From an uncultured Muribaculaceae bacterium (GTDB lineage: Bacteria > Bacteroidota > Bacteroidia > Bacteroidales > Muribaculaceae): DNA of 64,000 bases. Shown in pieces: positions 51,255-60,225 of the stretch (within the stretch, counting starts at the first letter, position 1; each line of letters begins with the position of its first letter). The notes below the pieces were generated by a model. The model was not told where the DNA came from. It saw only the letters and a program-made list of their open reading frames with translations, and made no database searches. A program made the position numbers and the translations under genes. The DNA is taken from assembly GCA_910579185.1 (NCBI GenBank), contig CAJTTG010000005.1, positions 1 to 64,000 of the forward strand, read 5' to 3'.

Positions 51255-52346
51255 TCACTCGTGGCGCAGGGTGATGAGTGGAGTGGCATCGAAGCGTGGG
51301 AGCACCATCAGCTGCATAGGGCATTTTCTTGCCTCAAGACTGCCGGAGCAGTCGCCGATGGCGGTGATTCCGCTCTGGAGCAGGGCTTCCCGGATTGCGG
51401 TCAGTGCCAGATCGGGTGTGTTGTTGTCCTGGCTCAGATGGCACAGGAAGATGTGGGTGAGACGTGGCGATGCGATCTCGGCAAGAAAACGGGCGGTGGC
51501 TGCATTGTCCATGTGACCGTTGTCGGCGGCGATGCGTGCTTTCAGATGCATGGGGTAGGGGCCGGTGGCAAGCATATCGCTGTCGTAGTTGCTCTCTATG
51601 ACTATGTAGCGTGCCTGACGCATGTAGTAGTCAACTCTCGGCGATATATGTCCGAGGTCGGTTGCCACGGCCATGGTGTTGTCGCCGTGACGGATGAAGA
51701 ATCCGGAGTTGTCTGTGCCGTCGTGGCTCACGTCGAAGGCTGTGATCTCGAATTCGCCGATCTGAAAGGCAAATTCCTTGTAGATGGGGCGATGGTAGTC
51801 CTTGAGCCGACGGGAGATGCTGTGGCGGCGCATGATTCCGCTGAGGGTCTTGGGGGTACAGTAGACTCCGATCGACGGGCGTTTGCGCACGAGGGAGTAG
51901 ACATAGCGCACGTGGTCGCTGTGGTCGTGGGTCAGGCACACGCCTTTTATGTGGTCGAGGCTCAGGCCGTTGGCTTTGAGGCCGTCGCGGACTTTGTCGA
52001 TATCCACTCCGGCGTCGATGAGAAAGCCGCCGTTGCGGTCGCCTATGTAGGAGCAGTTGCCTGAGCTGCCGCTGCCGAAGCTCATGAACAGGATGGAATC
52101 TGTGGCATTGAGCCGTGCCGTGTCTATGGCAATGCGGTCGATCTCTGCCGACGGGCGATTCTGTTGTCCGGGAGCTTTGATGTTGATGGTGAAGTCCAGA
52201 CCGGCCAGCCCGGGGTCGTTGAGGTCGGGAATAGGCGTAGCTTCAGGTGTGGGGATGGGTGTTGATGGCGCGATGTCACCGTCGAGGTCGAAAAGTCCTG
52301 GCCCCGGCATGTTGATTTTCGGTGAGAATTTCAGTTTGCGTGCCAT
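51255..52346 (-). CDS. MBL-fold metallohydrolase, YycJ-like
   Basis: 363 residues. A Pro-rich N-terminal extension (1-80) precedes a metallo-beta-lactamase fold of the YycJ type: SFGSGSSGNCSYIGD (about 89-103), the metal motif THDHSDH (139-145), SHDGTDNSGF, ATDLGH and LCHLSQDNN. YycJ-like proteins are predicted exonucleases or hydrolases; the substrate is uncertain. The N-terminal extension is unusual. It overlaps the upstream methylase gene by 1 bp (TGATG), so the two are probably coupled. Confidence 0.88.
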   Translation of the reverse strand: MARKLKFSPKINMPGPGLFDLDGDIAPSTPIPTPEATPIPDLNDPGLAGLDFTINIKAPGQQNRPSAEIDRIAIDTARLNATDSILFMSFGSGSSGNCSYIGDRNGGFLIDAGVDIDKVRDGLKANGLSLDHIKGVCLTHDHSDHVRYVYSLVRKRPSIGVYCTPKTLSGIMRRHSISRRLKDYHRPIYKEFAFQIGEFEITAFDVSHDGTDNSGFFIRHGDNTMAVATDLGHISPRVDYYMRQARYIVIESNYDSDMLATGPYPMHLKARIAADNGHMDNAATARFLAEIASPRLTHIFLCHLSQDNNTPDLALTAIREALLQSGITAIGDCSGSLEARKCPMQLMVLPRFDATPLITLRHE

Positions 52347-53086
52347 CAGCTGTAGAGGAGAAAAATGGTTGGAATTTTATCGTAGTTGTAGTTTGCCTTG
52401 GCCCAAGCCGAGAGTGGACGCGTCAGTATCGATTCTTTCGGGCCGGTCACGTCGGATGCCACGCACAGCAGCATGTGGCCCGGAAGCCGCTGGCAAAGCT
52501 CGGCAATGAGCTTGTTGTTGCGGTAGGGGGTCTCGATGAATATCTGTGTCTGGCGTTCGCGCTCTATCCGTCGCTGCATCTCTTTCAATGCGCGGCCACG
52601 GGAATCGGTGTCGTGGGGCAGATAGCCTGCGAATGCCCATGTCTGGCCGTTGAATCCCGAGGCCATGAGCGATAGCAGGATGCTCGACGGCCCTATGAGC
52701 GGACGCACGCGGTAGCCGCGTCTCTGGGCTTCGGCAACGGCGAGTGCGCCGGGATCGGCCACGGCCGGACAGCCGGCTTCCGAGATCACGGCCATGTCCA
52801 TTCCCCGTTTCATCGGTTCAAGCATGGCGGCCACTTCGCGAGGGTCGGTGTGCTCGTTGAGCTCGGCGAATGTCAGGGTGTCTATGTCGATAGACCGGTC
52901 GCAGCGTTTCAGGAATCGGCGCGCCGAACGGATGTTTTCCACGATGAAGTGTTTCACCTGCCGGGCTATATCGATGTTGACCGACGGCATCACGACCTCC
53001 GGGGCCACGTCGCTCAGCGGCACCGGAAGCAGGTACAGGGTCGGGACATTGTCCGTATCTATGCTGTTGGATTGTCGGTCGGTCAT
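52346..53086 (-). CDS. SAM-dependent methyltransferase, RsmI/tetrapyrrole methylase family
   Basis: 246 residues from the ATG at 53086 (MTDRQSNSIDTDNVPTLYLL). The open frame reaches 53125, but the promoter -7 box lies at 53102-53095, so upstream ATGs cannot be used. Family motifs are AVISEAGCPAVADPGA (about 99-114) and GPSSILLSLMASGFNGQ. RsmI methylates the 2'-OH of C1402 in 16S rRNA. This is a diverged short form lacking the usual KTTRHL.EVH-type N-terminus, so the exact target is unsure. It overlaps the MBL gene by 1 bp. Confidence 0.8.
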   Translation of the reverse strand: MTDRQSNSIDTDNVPTLYLLPVPLSDVAPEVVMPSVNIDIARQVKHFIVENIRSARRFLKRCDRSIDIDTLTFAELNEHTDPREVAAMLEPMKRGMDMAVISEAGCPAVADPGALAVAEAQRRGYRVRPLIGPSSILLSLMASGFNGQTWAFAGYLPHDTDSRGRALKEMQRRIERERQTQIFIETPYRNNKLIAELCQRLPGHMLLCVASDVTGPKESILTRPLSAWAKANYNYDKIPTIFLLYS

Positions 53087-53094
53087 ATTATCCA

Positions 53095-53126
53095 CAAAAT
53101 TACGCATTATTTTCCATACCCCCAAA
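53095..53126 (-). promoter_or_regulatory. Promoter of the methylase-MBL unit
   Basis: -33 TTTG (53126-53123) and -7 TAATTTTG (53102-53095), exactly 20 bp apart. The -7 box ends 8 bp before the ATG at 53086, so the mRNA is close to leaderless. Confidence 0.75.
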
Positions 53127-53211
53127 ATAAATCTCGCGCCCGGCGATGACCGATGGGGTGGAACGAGGCGAATTAAATGTTAAAAACGATGTCGCCTATG
53201 TGGAGAAATAT

Positions 53212-53219
53212 TAATTTTG
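53212..53219 (+). promoter_or_regulatory. -7 box TAATTTTG of the endonuclease gene
   Basis: A perfect TAnnTTTG match 43 bp before the ATG at 53263. No -33 TTTG at the expected distance. Confidence 0.5.
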
Positions 53220-53262
53220 TAGGCTGTTTTGAGAAATCAATCATTGAAAAGATAATAAAACT

Positions 53263-55698
53263 ATGAATCTTTGGGAAAAGTTTTCATTAGCGGCCACGAT
53301 GGCTGCGGTAGCTATCGGCTCGGCCGATGCTGAGATCCCCTCGGGTTATTACGACTCCTGCGAGGGAAAGACCGGACAAGCTCTGCTTCAGGCATTGTAT
53401 TCCACGATCTCGAGTCATACCAATGTGGGGTACGATGGTCTGTGGACGCTATATCAGACCTCGGACGTGTATCCCGACGGAAGCATCTGGGATATCTACA
53501 CAACGAAGCATTGGACGTATAAGACGGAACAGTGTGGCAACGTCTCAAGTTCTATCGGCGGTTGCTATAACCGCGAGCACTCTTTGCCCAAAAGCTGGTG
53601 GGGAGGCGGAAAAGCGGAGCAATATTCCGATGCGTTCCATCTCTATCCGACTGACGGCCAGGTGAACAGCCAGCGCAGCAACTGGCCGTATGGCGAGTGT
53701 GCCAACGGAACTACGAAACCCAACAATGGAAATGTCAAGGCTCTCGGACGGCTGGGCGCATCGACATTCAGCGGATATTCCGGAACCGTGTTTGAACCCG
53801 ACGATGAATATAAAGGGGATCTGGCGCGTTCGTACTTCTATATGGTTACATGCTATAACGACCGGGTCGCATCATGGACACAAGGAAATGGCAAGGAGAT
53901 GTTTGCCGGCAACAGCTACCCGGCATTCAAGACCTGGGCCTCCAATCTGTTGCTGAAATGGACACGGCAGGATGAGGTTAGCCAGAAGGAGCTTGACCGT
54001 CAGGAGGCTATCTATGCCAAACAAAAAAACCGTAACCCGTTCATCGACCATCCCGAACTTGTGGAATATATCTGGGGCGACAAGGTAGGCGAGGCATGGC
54101 ATGCATCGACATCCGGCTCTCAGCCCTCTATCCTGCAACCGCAGCAGGGCGTGGTTATTGATCTCGGTGTCGGGGCTATCAATAAGCCGCTGACCAAGGA
54201 GGTGACGGTCAAGACCCGTGGAATAGAGGGAAGCGTCACTCTTTCCGCCTATCCGCGCACATTCACGGTGACACCCTCGGTTATCTCCGCCGAGCAGGCC
54301 AATCAGGGCACAACGGTGACCGTCAGCCTGACAAGCGCGTCGGCAGGTACGGTTGTCGGCACTCTGTCTGTTTCGGCCGACGATATGGAGTGTGAGGTCG
54401 ACATGACATCGCAGATCTACGATGGTATTCCCCTGTATGACGCATCCGGCATCTCGAGCGAAGGTTTCATGGTGCGCTGGGTCAATGTTGACGATGCGGC
54501 CACCTATACCCTCGACGTCAAGCAGGGATCGCAGTCCGTAGCAGGATATCCCAAGGCTGTCAATGCCTCGGACGAAAGCTATGAGGTGACTGGGCTTGAT
54601 CCGCAGACCACCTATACGTTCCAGTTGACATCGGCCACAATCTCATCCGTTGTCAAGACCGTCACCACTGCCGAACTGATGCCTGTGATCGATATCCTAT
54701 TCGACGGTACGCTCCATTTCGACGCCGTGCCGGGTACTCCGTCGGAAGTGGCTGAGCTTCTGATGGATATTGAAAATGTGTCGGAAGATATTGTGATCTC
54801 CGTGAAATCGCCGTTTGAGGTGAGCGTCGATAAGTCGACGTGGGCCACTTCTGTCACTCTCGATCCGGAGCAGGACCGTTTCTATCTGCGTGTCAACAGT
54901 GCTGCCGAAGGCTCATTCTCCACAGCCATTGTGGCTGCTGCCGGCTCATACATGAACGACGATGCCGAGGCCACAGCGACCGTCACCGATCCTTCGGCCA
55001 TCGTTTTCATCGAAACATTTAATGTCACTGCCGATTACGCGGATGACTACGCTCCCTATAATAATTCGACAATTCAAGGAACAGCTGCCCAGTGGAGTTT
55101 CAAAGGTGCCGGATTGGCTAAGGAGGGTGCAAAGGATGGATCCCAAACCACTTATGGCGTGCGTGTCCGTCTTGGCAAAGGTGGCATGGTGTCGATGGCA
55201 GAGGATAAGCCCAGTGGTATCGGAACAGTTGTCTTTGAGGCTGCTAAGTGGAATAATACCGGCGATGGAACAGCCCATATCGAGGTAGAATACTCTTCCG
55301 ATGGCGGCGCGACGTGGGACGCTGTAGGAAGCGCTGATGTGAGTGCCACAGGCTTCACTTCATTCAGTGTGGATGTGAATAGGACCGGCAACGGACGTAT
55401 ACGTTTCCGTCAGACTTCGGGCGACCGTTGGATTCTCGACAATATCTCGATTTCGAACTACACGGAACTCGGAAGCCTCAATGAACTGGAATATCATCAG
55501 TGGGATGCCTACAGCCGCGATGGCCGTCTGATCATAGAGATAGGCGACAATGAAACGGAGGTTTCCGTTTATGGCGTTGACGGCATGACATGGCTTTCTG
55601 GTGAGGTGCTGACCCCCGGCGAGCACACTTTCGACCTCCCGAAGGGACTCTTTATTGTGGTTTCCGGCGATTTTGCACGTCGCGTTCTTGTCAAGTAA
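53263..55698 (+). CDS. Secreted endonuclease I with Ig-like domains and sorting tail
   Basis: 811 residues. Signal peptide about 1-23 (GSADAEIP). The endonuclease I domain (25-275) has CYNREHSLPKSWW (101-113, with catalytic His106), SDAFHLYPTD (122-131) and RNPFIDHPELVEYIWGD (257-273). It is followed by Ig-like/Fn3 modules (about 295-555), a jelly-roll-like module (about 575-730) and a C-terminal T9SS-type tail (VSVYGVDGMTWLSGEVLTPG...RRVLVK). It probably degrades DNA or RNA outside the cell for nutrients. The pheT -33 box begins immediately after its stop codon. Confidence 0.92.
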   Translation: MNLWEKFSLAATMAAVAIGSADAEIPSGYYDSCEGKTGQALLQALYSTISSHTNVGYDGLWTLYQTSDVYPDGSIWDIYTTKHWTYKTEQCGNVSSSIGGCYNREHSLPKSWWGGGKAEQYSDAFHLYPTDGQVNSQRSNWPYGECANGTTKPNNGNVKALGRLGASTFSGYSGTVFEPDDEYKGDLARSYFYMVTCYNDRVASWTQGNGKEMFAGNSYPAFKTWASNLLLKWTRQDEVSQKELDRQEAIYAKQKNRNPFIDHPELVEYIWGDKVGEAWHASTSGSQPSILQPQQGVVIDLGVGAINKPLTKEVTVKTRGIEGSVTLSAYPRTFTVTPSVISAEQANQGTTVTVSLTSASAGTVVGTLSVSADDMECEVDMTSQIYDGIPLYDASGISSEGFMVRWVNVDDAATYTLDVKQGSQSVAGYPKAVNASDESYEVTGLDPQTTYTFQLTSATISSVVKTVTTAELMPVIDILFDGTLHFDAVPGTPSEVAELLMDIENVSEDIVISVKSPFEVSVDKSTWATSVTLDPEQDRFYLRVNSAAEGSFSTAIVAAAGSYMNDDAEATATVTDPSAIVFIETFNVTADYADDYAPYNNSTIQGTAAQWSFKGAGLAKEGAKDGSQTTYGVRVRLGKGGMVSMAEDKPSGIGTVVFEAAKWNNTGDGTAHIEVEYSSDGGATWDAVGSADVSATGFTSFSVDVNRTGNGRIRFRQTSGDRWILDNISISNYTELGSLNELEYHQWDAYSRDGRLIIEIGDNETEVSVYGVDGMTWLSGEVLTPGEHTFDLPKGLFIVVSGDFARRVLVK

Positions 55699-55730
55699 TT
55701 TGGTGAAACGCTGATATATTAGTAAATTTG
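55699..55730 (+). promoter_or_regulatory. pheT promoter
   Basis: -33 TTTG (55699-55702) and -7 TAAATTTG (55723-55730), 20 bp apart. The -33 box touches the endonuclease stop codon. The leader is about 12 nt. Confidence 0.8.
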
Positions 55731-55746
55731 CAGAAAATTAATCATC

Positions 55747-58212
55747 ATGAATATATCATACAATTGGCTTAAAGATTATATCAAAACGCCGCTCTCTCCC
55801 GATGAGCTGGCGGCTGCCCTGACCTCGATCGGCCTGGAGACAGGCTCCGTTGAGGAGGTGGAATCGATCCGTGGCGGCCTCCGCGGTCTTGTGATCGGCA
55901 AAGTGCTCACCTGCGTGGAGCATCCCGACAGCGATCACCTTCATATCACAACCGTTGACCTTGGCGACGGCCAGGCCACCCAGATTGTCTGCGGTGCGCC
56001 CAACGTTGCAGCCGGACAGACAGTTGTCGTGGCAACTGTGGGTACGGTGTTGTATGATGGCGACAAGGAATTCAAGATCAAGAAATCGAAGATACGCGGC
56101 GTGGAGTCATTCGGTATGATATGCGCTGAAGATGAGATCGGAGTCGGCACGAGCCACGACGGTATCATCGTTCTCTCCGACGATGTGAAACCCGGGACTC
56201 CGGCTGCCGAATACTACGGACTGACCTCCGACTATGTGCTGGAAGTCGACTTGACCCCCAACCGTATCGATGCTGCTTCGCATTTCGGTGTGGCTCGCGA
56301 TCTGGCGGCATGGGCGGCTCAGCATGCCGAGGCTCTGCCTCTGGAGCGTCCGTCGGTCGATGGCTTCAATCCCGACCGTCAGGATGGTGCCGTGGCCGTG
56401 CAGGTGGACAACTATGAGGCTTGTCCGCGCTACTCCGGTGTGACCATCCGTGGCGTCAAGGTGGCAGAAAGCCCGAAATGGCTTCAGGATCGTCTGAACG
56501 TGATCGGTCTCCGTCCGATCAACGCCGTTGTCGATGTGACCAACTATATCCTCCACGCCATCGGTCAGCCGCTCCATTGCTTCGACCTTGCCAAGATAGC
56601 AGGAGAGAAGATCGTGGTGCGCAACTGTGCTGAAGGCACTCCTTTCGTGACTCTCGACGGCGTTGAACACACCCTCTCGTCGGCCGATCTGATGATCTGC
56701 TCCGCCGAAAAGCCCATGTGTATAGCCGGAGTGTTCGGTGGACTCGATTCCGGTGTGACAGAACAGACCACTGACATATTCCTCGAATCAGCTTATTTCA
56801 ACCCTACGTCTGTGCGTAAGACAGCACGCCGTCAGGGCTTGCAGACCGATGCGTCGTTCCGCTACGAACGCGGCACCGATCCCAATATCACCATGTATGC
56901 CCTCAAGCTCGCAGCTCTGATGATCAAAGAGCTTTGTGGCGGTGAGATCTGCGGCCAGCCTGTCGACATCTACCCCAATCCCGTGGCTCCGTTCGATGTC
57001 ACCCTCTCCTACGATTATGCCCGTGGGCTTATCGGCAAGGAGATCCCCAACGAGACCATCGACGCTATCCTTCGCTCCCTGGAGATAGAGATAGCTTCCA
57101 CGGATGGCCGCGAGGCACAGTTGCGTGTTCCGACATATCGTGTTGACGTGCAGCGTCCCTGCGACGTTGTGGAAGATGTGCTCCGCATATATGGCTACAA
57201 CAATGTGGAGATGGGAACCACCGTCCATTCGTCGCTCTCGTTCAAGTCCGAGGCCGACGTTGACAACAATCTCCGCAACCTGATCAGCGAGCAGCTGACG
57301 GCTTGTGGATTCAACGAAATCATGAACAATTCGCTTTCGGCTGAACGCTACTATGCCGATTGCGTCTCATATCCTGCCGAACGCTGCGTGCGTCTGCTCA
57401 ACCCTCTGAGCAACGATCTCAGCGTTATGCGTCAGACCCTTCTTTTCGGCGGTCTGGAATCGATTGCCTATAATGTCAATCGCCGCTCGCCCGATCTGAT
57501 GATGTACGAGTTCGGCCATGTCTACACCTTCAATCCGCAGGCCGAATCCACCGCTGAGCGCCCTCTTGCCCCCTATGGCGAGGAATCTAACCTTGGCATC
57601 TGGCTGACAGGAAACGTGCGTGGTGCAGGATGGCTCCGACCGGCTGAACAGTCGACAGTCTACGATCTGCGTGCCGTGGTCGAGAACATATTCGCCCGTC
57701 TCGGCATCAACGCCCGTGAGCTCAAACTCTCGCAGGGCGACTCGTCGGTGTTCGCTACATCGCTTGTTGTCGCTTCTCGTTCCGGGAAGACTCTCGGTCA
57801 GCTCGGCATCGTGGCCAAGCCGTTGCTCAAGGCATTCGATCTGAAGCAGGACGTGTTCTTTGCCGAACTCAACTGGGCCGAACTCGTCAAGCTGTCGGCA
57901 CGCCACAAGGTGACCTACGCTCCGCTGCCTAAGACCATGGCCGTGAAACGCGACCTCGCCCTGTTGGTCGACAACGCGGTGACCCTCCGCCAGATCGAGA
58001 CCGTGGTGCGTGAGAGCGAGCGCAAGATCCTGCGCGACGTGACCCTCTTTGATGTCTACGAAGGCGACAAACTCCCCGAGGGTAAGAAATCCTACGCTAT
58101 CAACATCACCCTTCAGGACGACGAACGCACACTCAACGACAAACAGATCGACGCCGTGATGAACAAGATTATCAATAATCTCCGTCAGAAAACGGGTGCC
58201 GAACTCCGCTGA
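55747..58212 (+). CDS. pheT: Phenylalanyl-tRNA synthetase beta subunit
   Basis: 821 residues, normal for PheT. Domains in order: N-terminal and EMAP-like tRNA-binding domain (about 40-155, VEHPDSDHLHITTVDLGDG, CGAPNVAAGQ), B3/4 editing domain (about 210-390), B5 (about 405-475), the catalytic-like core (about 490-680) and the C-terminal anticodon-binding FDX-ACB domain (about 728-820, YAPLPKTMAVKRDLALLVD). It forms the alpha2-beta2 enzyme with PheS, whose gene is not in this window. yebC follows after 44 bp. Confidence 0.98.
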   Translation: MNISYNWLKDYIKTPLSPDELAAALTSIGLETGSVEEVESIRGGLRGLVIGKVLTCVEHPDSDHLHITTVDLGDGQATQIVCGAPNVAAGQTVVVATVGTVLYDGDKEFKIKKSKIRGVESFGMICAEDEIGVGTSHDGIIVLSDDVKPGTPAAEYYGLTSDYVLEVDLTPNRIDAASHFGVARDLAAWAAQHAEALPLERPSVDGFNPDRQDGAVAVQVDNYEACPRYSGVTIRGVKVAESPKWLQDRLNVIGLRPINAVVDVTNYILHAIGQPLHCFDLAKIAGEKIVVRNCAEGTPFVTLDGVEHTLSSADLMICSAEKPMCIAGVFGGLDSGVTEQTTDIFLESAYFNPTSVRKTARRQGLQTDASFRYERGTDPNITMYALKLAALMIKELCGGEICGQPVDIYPNPVAPFDVTLSYDYARGLIGKEIPNETIDAILRSLEIEIASTDGREAQLRVPTYRVDVQRPCDVVEDVLRIYGYNNVEMGTTVHSSLSFKSEADVDNNLRNLISEQLTACGFNEIMNNSLSAERYYADCVSYPAERCVRLLNPLSNDLSVMRQTLLFGGLESIAYNVNRRSPDLMMYEFGHVYTFNPQAESTAERPLAPYGEESNLGIWLTGNVRGAGWLRPAEQSTVYDLRAVVENIFARLGINARELKLSQGDSSVFATSLVVASRSGKTLGQLGIVAKPLLKAFDLKQDVFFAELNWAELVKLSARHKVTYAPLPKTMAVKRDLALLVDNAVTLRQIETVVRESERKILRDVTLFDVYEGDKLPEGKKSYAINITLQDDERTLNDKQIDAVMNKIINNLRQKTGAELR

Positions 58213-58256
58213 TCTTTTAAACACGAATCAATCATAATAAAAAATAAATCTTACTC

Positions 58257-58982
58257 ATGGGAAGAGCATTTGAATATCGTAAAGCCCGTAAGCTCAAACG
58301 CTGGGGCAACATGTCGCGCACATTCACGCGCATCGGTAAGGAAATCACCATAGCCGCTAAGGCCGGCGGTCCCGATCCCGACTGTAATCCTCGTCTGCGC
58401 GCCTTGATGCAGAACGCCAAGGCTGCCAACATGCCCAAGGACACCGTTGAACGCGCCATCAAGAAGGCTACCGACAAGGATGCCAGCGACTACAAGGAAA
58501 TATCCTACGAAGGCTACGGACCTTTCGGTATCGCCATCTTCGTGGAGGCTGCTACCGACAACAACACCCGTACCGTTGCCAACGTCCGTTCTTATTTCAA
58601 CAAACACAATGGTTCGCTCGGAACTCAGGGTTCTCTCTCGTTCCTTTTCGACCACAAGTGTGTGTTCAAGATCAAACCCACCGAAGGTCTCGACATCGAG
58701 GAACTTGAGCTTGAGCTTATCGACTGTGGCGTTGATGAAGTAGAGCCCGACGAAGAGGAAATCGTACTTTATGGTGCTTTCGAGGACTACTCCAACATCC
58801 AGAAATATCTTGAGGACAACGGTTACGAGATCATTTCTTCCGAGTTCGAACGCATACCCAACGATCTCAAGGAAGTGACCGACGAACAGCGTGCAGCCAT
58901 CGAGAAACTCCTCGACAAACTCGAAGAGGACGAAGACGTGCAGAACGTGTTCCACAACATGAAAGAAGCTGAAGAGGAATAA
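58257..58982 (+). CDS. yebC: YebC/PmpR family protein
   Basis: 241 residues with the family start MGRAFEYRKARKLKRWGNMS. Further blocks are KEITIAAKAGGPDPDCNPRLR, NMPKDTVERAIKKA, YEGYGPFGIAIFVEAATDN and NKHNGSLGTQGSLSFLFD. YebC proteins act in transcription regulation or in relieving ribosome stalling at proline-rich stretches. The C-terminus is very acidic. It is 44 bp downstream of pheT, probably on the same transcript, and ends at a strong terminator. Confidence 0.95.
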   Translation: MGRAFEYRKARKLKRWGNMSRTFTRIGKEITIAAKAGGPDPDCNPRLRALMQNAKAANMPKDTVERAIKKATDKDASDYKEISYEGYGPFGIAIFVEAATDNNTRTVANVRSYFNKHNGSLGTQGSLSFLFDHKCVFKIKPTEGLDIEELELELIDCGVDEVEPDEEEIVLYGAFEDYSNIQKYLEDNGYEIISSEFERIPNDLKEVTDEQRAAIEKLLDKLEEDEDVQNVFHNMKEAEEE

Positions 58983-59009
58983 TCCTCACTCTGCAAAACA
59001 ATACTGACC

Positions 59010-59051
59010 GGCGGCGTGCAGAACCATCTCTGCACGCCGCCCTCATTTTTT
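59010..59051 (+). terminator. Terminator of pheT-yebC
   Basis: A perfect 13-bp stem (59010-59022 with 59029-59041), 6-nt loop, then CTCATTTTTT. Confidence 0.92.
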
Positions 59052-59239
59052 CTGCAACATTTATACCGGTGAATATGTCTGGTGTTGTATTGGTTGGTTG
59101 CAGCAATGTCGGGGTGGCGGATCTCCGAGCCGCCCAACCGGCTCATCCCCAAAATGGCAATCTCCTGCCAGGTGTCATATTCGTCTCATATTTACCCTAT
59201 CTGTAGGGACTATTTCGCGTCCGGGTGAGCGCATGAATT

Positions 59240-59284
59240 AAAAGATCAGCGGCAAGCCGATCCGATACCGGGAGCTTGCCGCTG
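59240..59284 (-). terminator. Terminator of the TPR gene
   Basis: An 11-bp stem (59274-59284 with 59247-59257), 16-nt loop, then ATCTTTTAATT on the minus strand. Confidence 0.8.
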
Positions 59285-59317
59285 TTAAGTTATTTGATTG
59301 GTGTCGATAAGGACGTA

Positions 59318-60040
59318 TTATTTCTTGGCTGCGTCAGCTTTGGCGCGTTCGAGATAGTTCTCGATGTTGGTGTTGATGCTCACGCCATATTCGGGATATT
59401 TCGTTGTGATCTGCTCATAGAGCTCAGCTTCGGCGGAGTAGTTCTTGAGATGACGCTGAACGGTTGCCTCTTTCATCATGGCGTAGGGTGCTACCATGGG
59501 GTTTTCGTCGCTCAGGTCGGCAGCTTTGCTGAAGCATTCGATGGCTTCGGGGAACTTGTCGAGGTTCACGTAGCAGTCGCCTTTGAGACATTCGCTGAGG
59601 GCAGCAATGATAGCGTCCTTCTTGTCATAGTCGTTAAGATAGGTGAGAGCCTTGTTGTAGTCGCCTTTCTTGAATTCGTAGATGGCCGACATGAGTTTGG
59701 CATTGTTGCCGCCGTCGTGGCTGCGTGTGGCTGCTTCCTCAAATGCCTTGGTCACGGCATCAAGCTGCTGTGCGGTGGCTGCTGAATCGAGCATGGGAGC
59801 CGACATCTCATAGTTGGCGGCCATATTGCTTGCGAGGCCGTACTGGGTGTCGGCAGCGTTGCGCGACGGACGCAGGTAAGCGTAGATGAACAGCAGGGTT
59901 GCGATAACTACTACAGCTACTGCGATGCACGCCCACATGATAAGTTTCTTGTTGTTCTGCACTCTCTGCTCTGCTTTGGTCAGGGAGTCGTTGATATCAT
60001 CGATTGCAGTGCGTGATTCGGGTTGTTCTTTCTGTGACAT
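59318..60040 (-). CDS. Membrane-anchored tetratricopeptide repeat protein
   Basis: 240 residues: a short cytoplasmic N-terminus, one membrane helix (about 34-55, MWACIAVAVVVIATLLFIYAY) and a periplasmic TPR region (about 90-225) with repeats such as YEFKKGDYNKALTYLNDY, GDCYVNLDKFPEAIECFSKAADL and RHLKNYSAEAELYEQITTKYPEY. It resembles YfgM-like (TPR_21) proteins, which assist periplasmic chaperones and secretion; a scaffold role is inferred. A -7 box (60119-60112) lies upstream and a terminator follows. Confidence 0.88.
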   Translation of the reverse strand: MSQKEQPESRTAIDDINDSLTKAEQRVQNNKKLIMWACIAVAVVVIATLLFIYAYLRPSRNAADTQYGLASNMAANYEMSAPMLDSAATAQQLDAVTKAFEEAATRSHDGGNNAKLMSAIYEFKKGDYNKALTYLNDYDKKDAIIAALSECLKGDCYVNLDKFPEAIECFSKAADLSDENPMVAPYAMMKEATVQRHLKNYSAEAELYEQITTKYPEYGVSINTNIENYLERAKADAAKK

Positions 60041-60111
60041 GATATTGTTTTGTTTTTTCTTTTTCGTTTTAAATTGTCTGTGCCTGTGGCGAGGCTATTT
60101 TATGTGACATG

Positions 60112-60119
60112 CAAAATTA
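60112..60119 (-). promoter_or_regulatory. -7 box TAATTTTG of the TPR gene
   Basis: A perfect TAnnTTTG match on the minus strand, giving a leader of about 65 nt. No -33 TTTG. Confidence 0.45.
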
Positions 60120-60181
60120 ATAGATATTCCCCGATAATAAAAATTTTTGGCGGAAATATTGCTTGCTCGCCGCGATATGGT

Positions 60182-60189
60182 TATTTTTG
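60182..60189 (+). promoter_or_regulatory. -7 box TATTTTTG of the cytidylate-kinase-like gene
   Basis: A perfect TAnnTTTG match 36 bp before the ATG at 60226, in the divergent region with the TPR gene. Confidence 0.5.
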
Positions 60190-60225
60190 TGGCTGTAAAG
60201 AACTGATTAAACCCAACAGAAATCC

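Larger units (their letters stand above)
58983..59317. other. Intergenic 335 bp between convergent yebC and TPR genes
   Basis: No gene is supported. Two terminators face each other (59010-59051 and 59240-59284). Between them lies a short GGCGG/CCGCC hairpin (around 59116-59134) and otherwise nothing that I recognise. Confidence 0.65.

Noticed and set aside
57367..58224. 285-codon open frame antisense to pheT
   Set aside because: It is fully covered by conserved PheT domains on the plus strand and has no protein features of its own.
58983..59317. Small gene between yebC and the TPR gene
   Set aside because: Open frames there are low-complexity, cross the terminators and match nothing I know.
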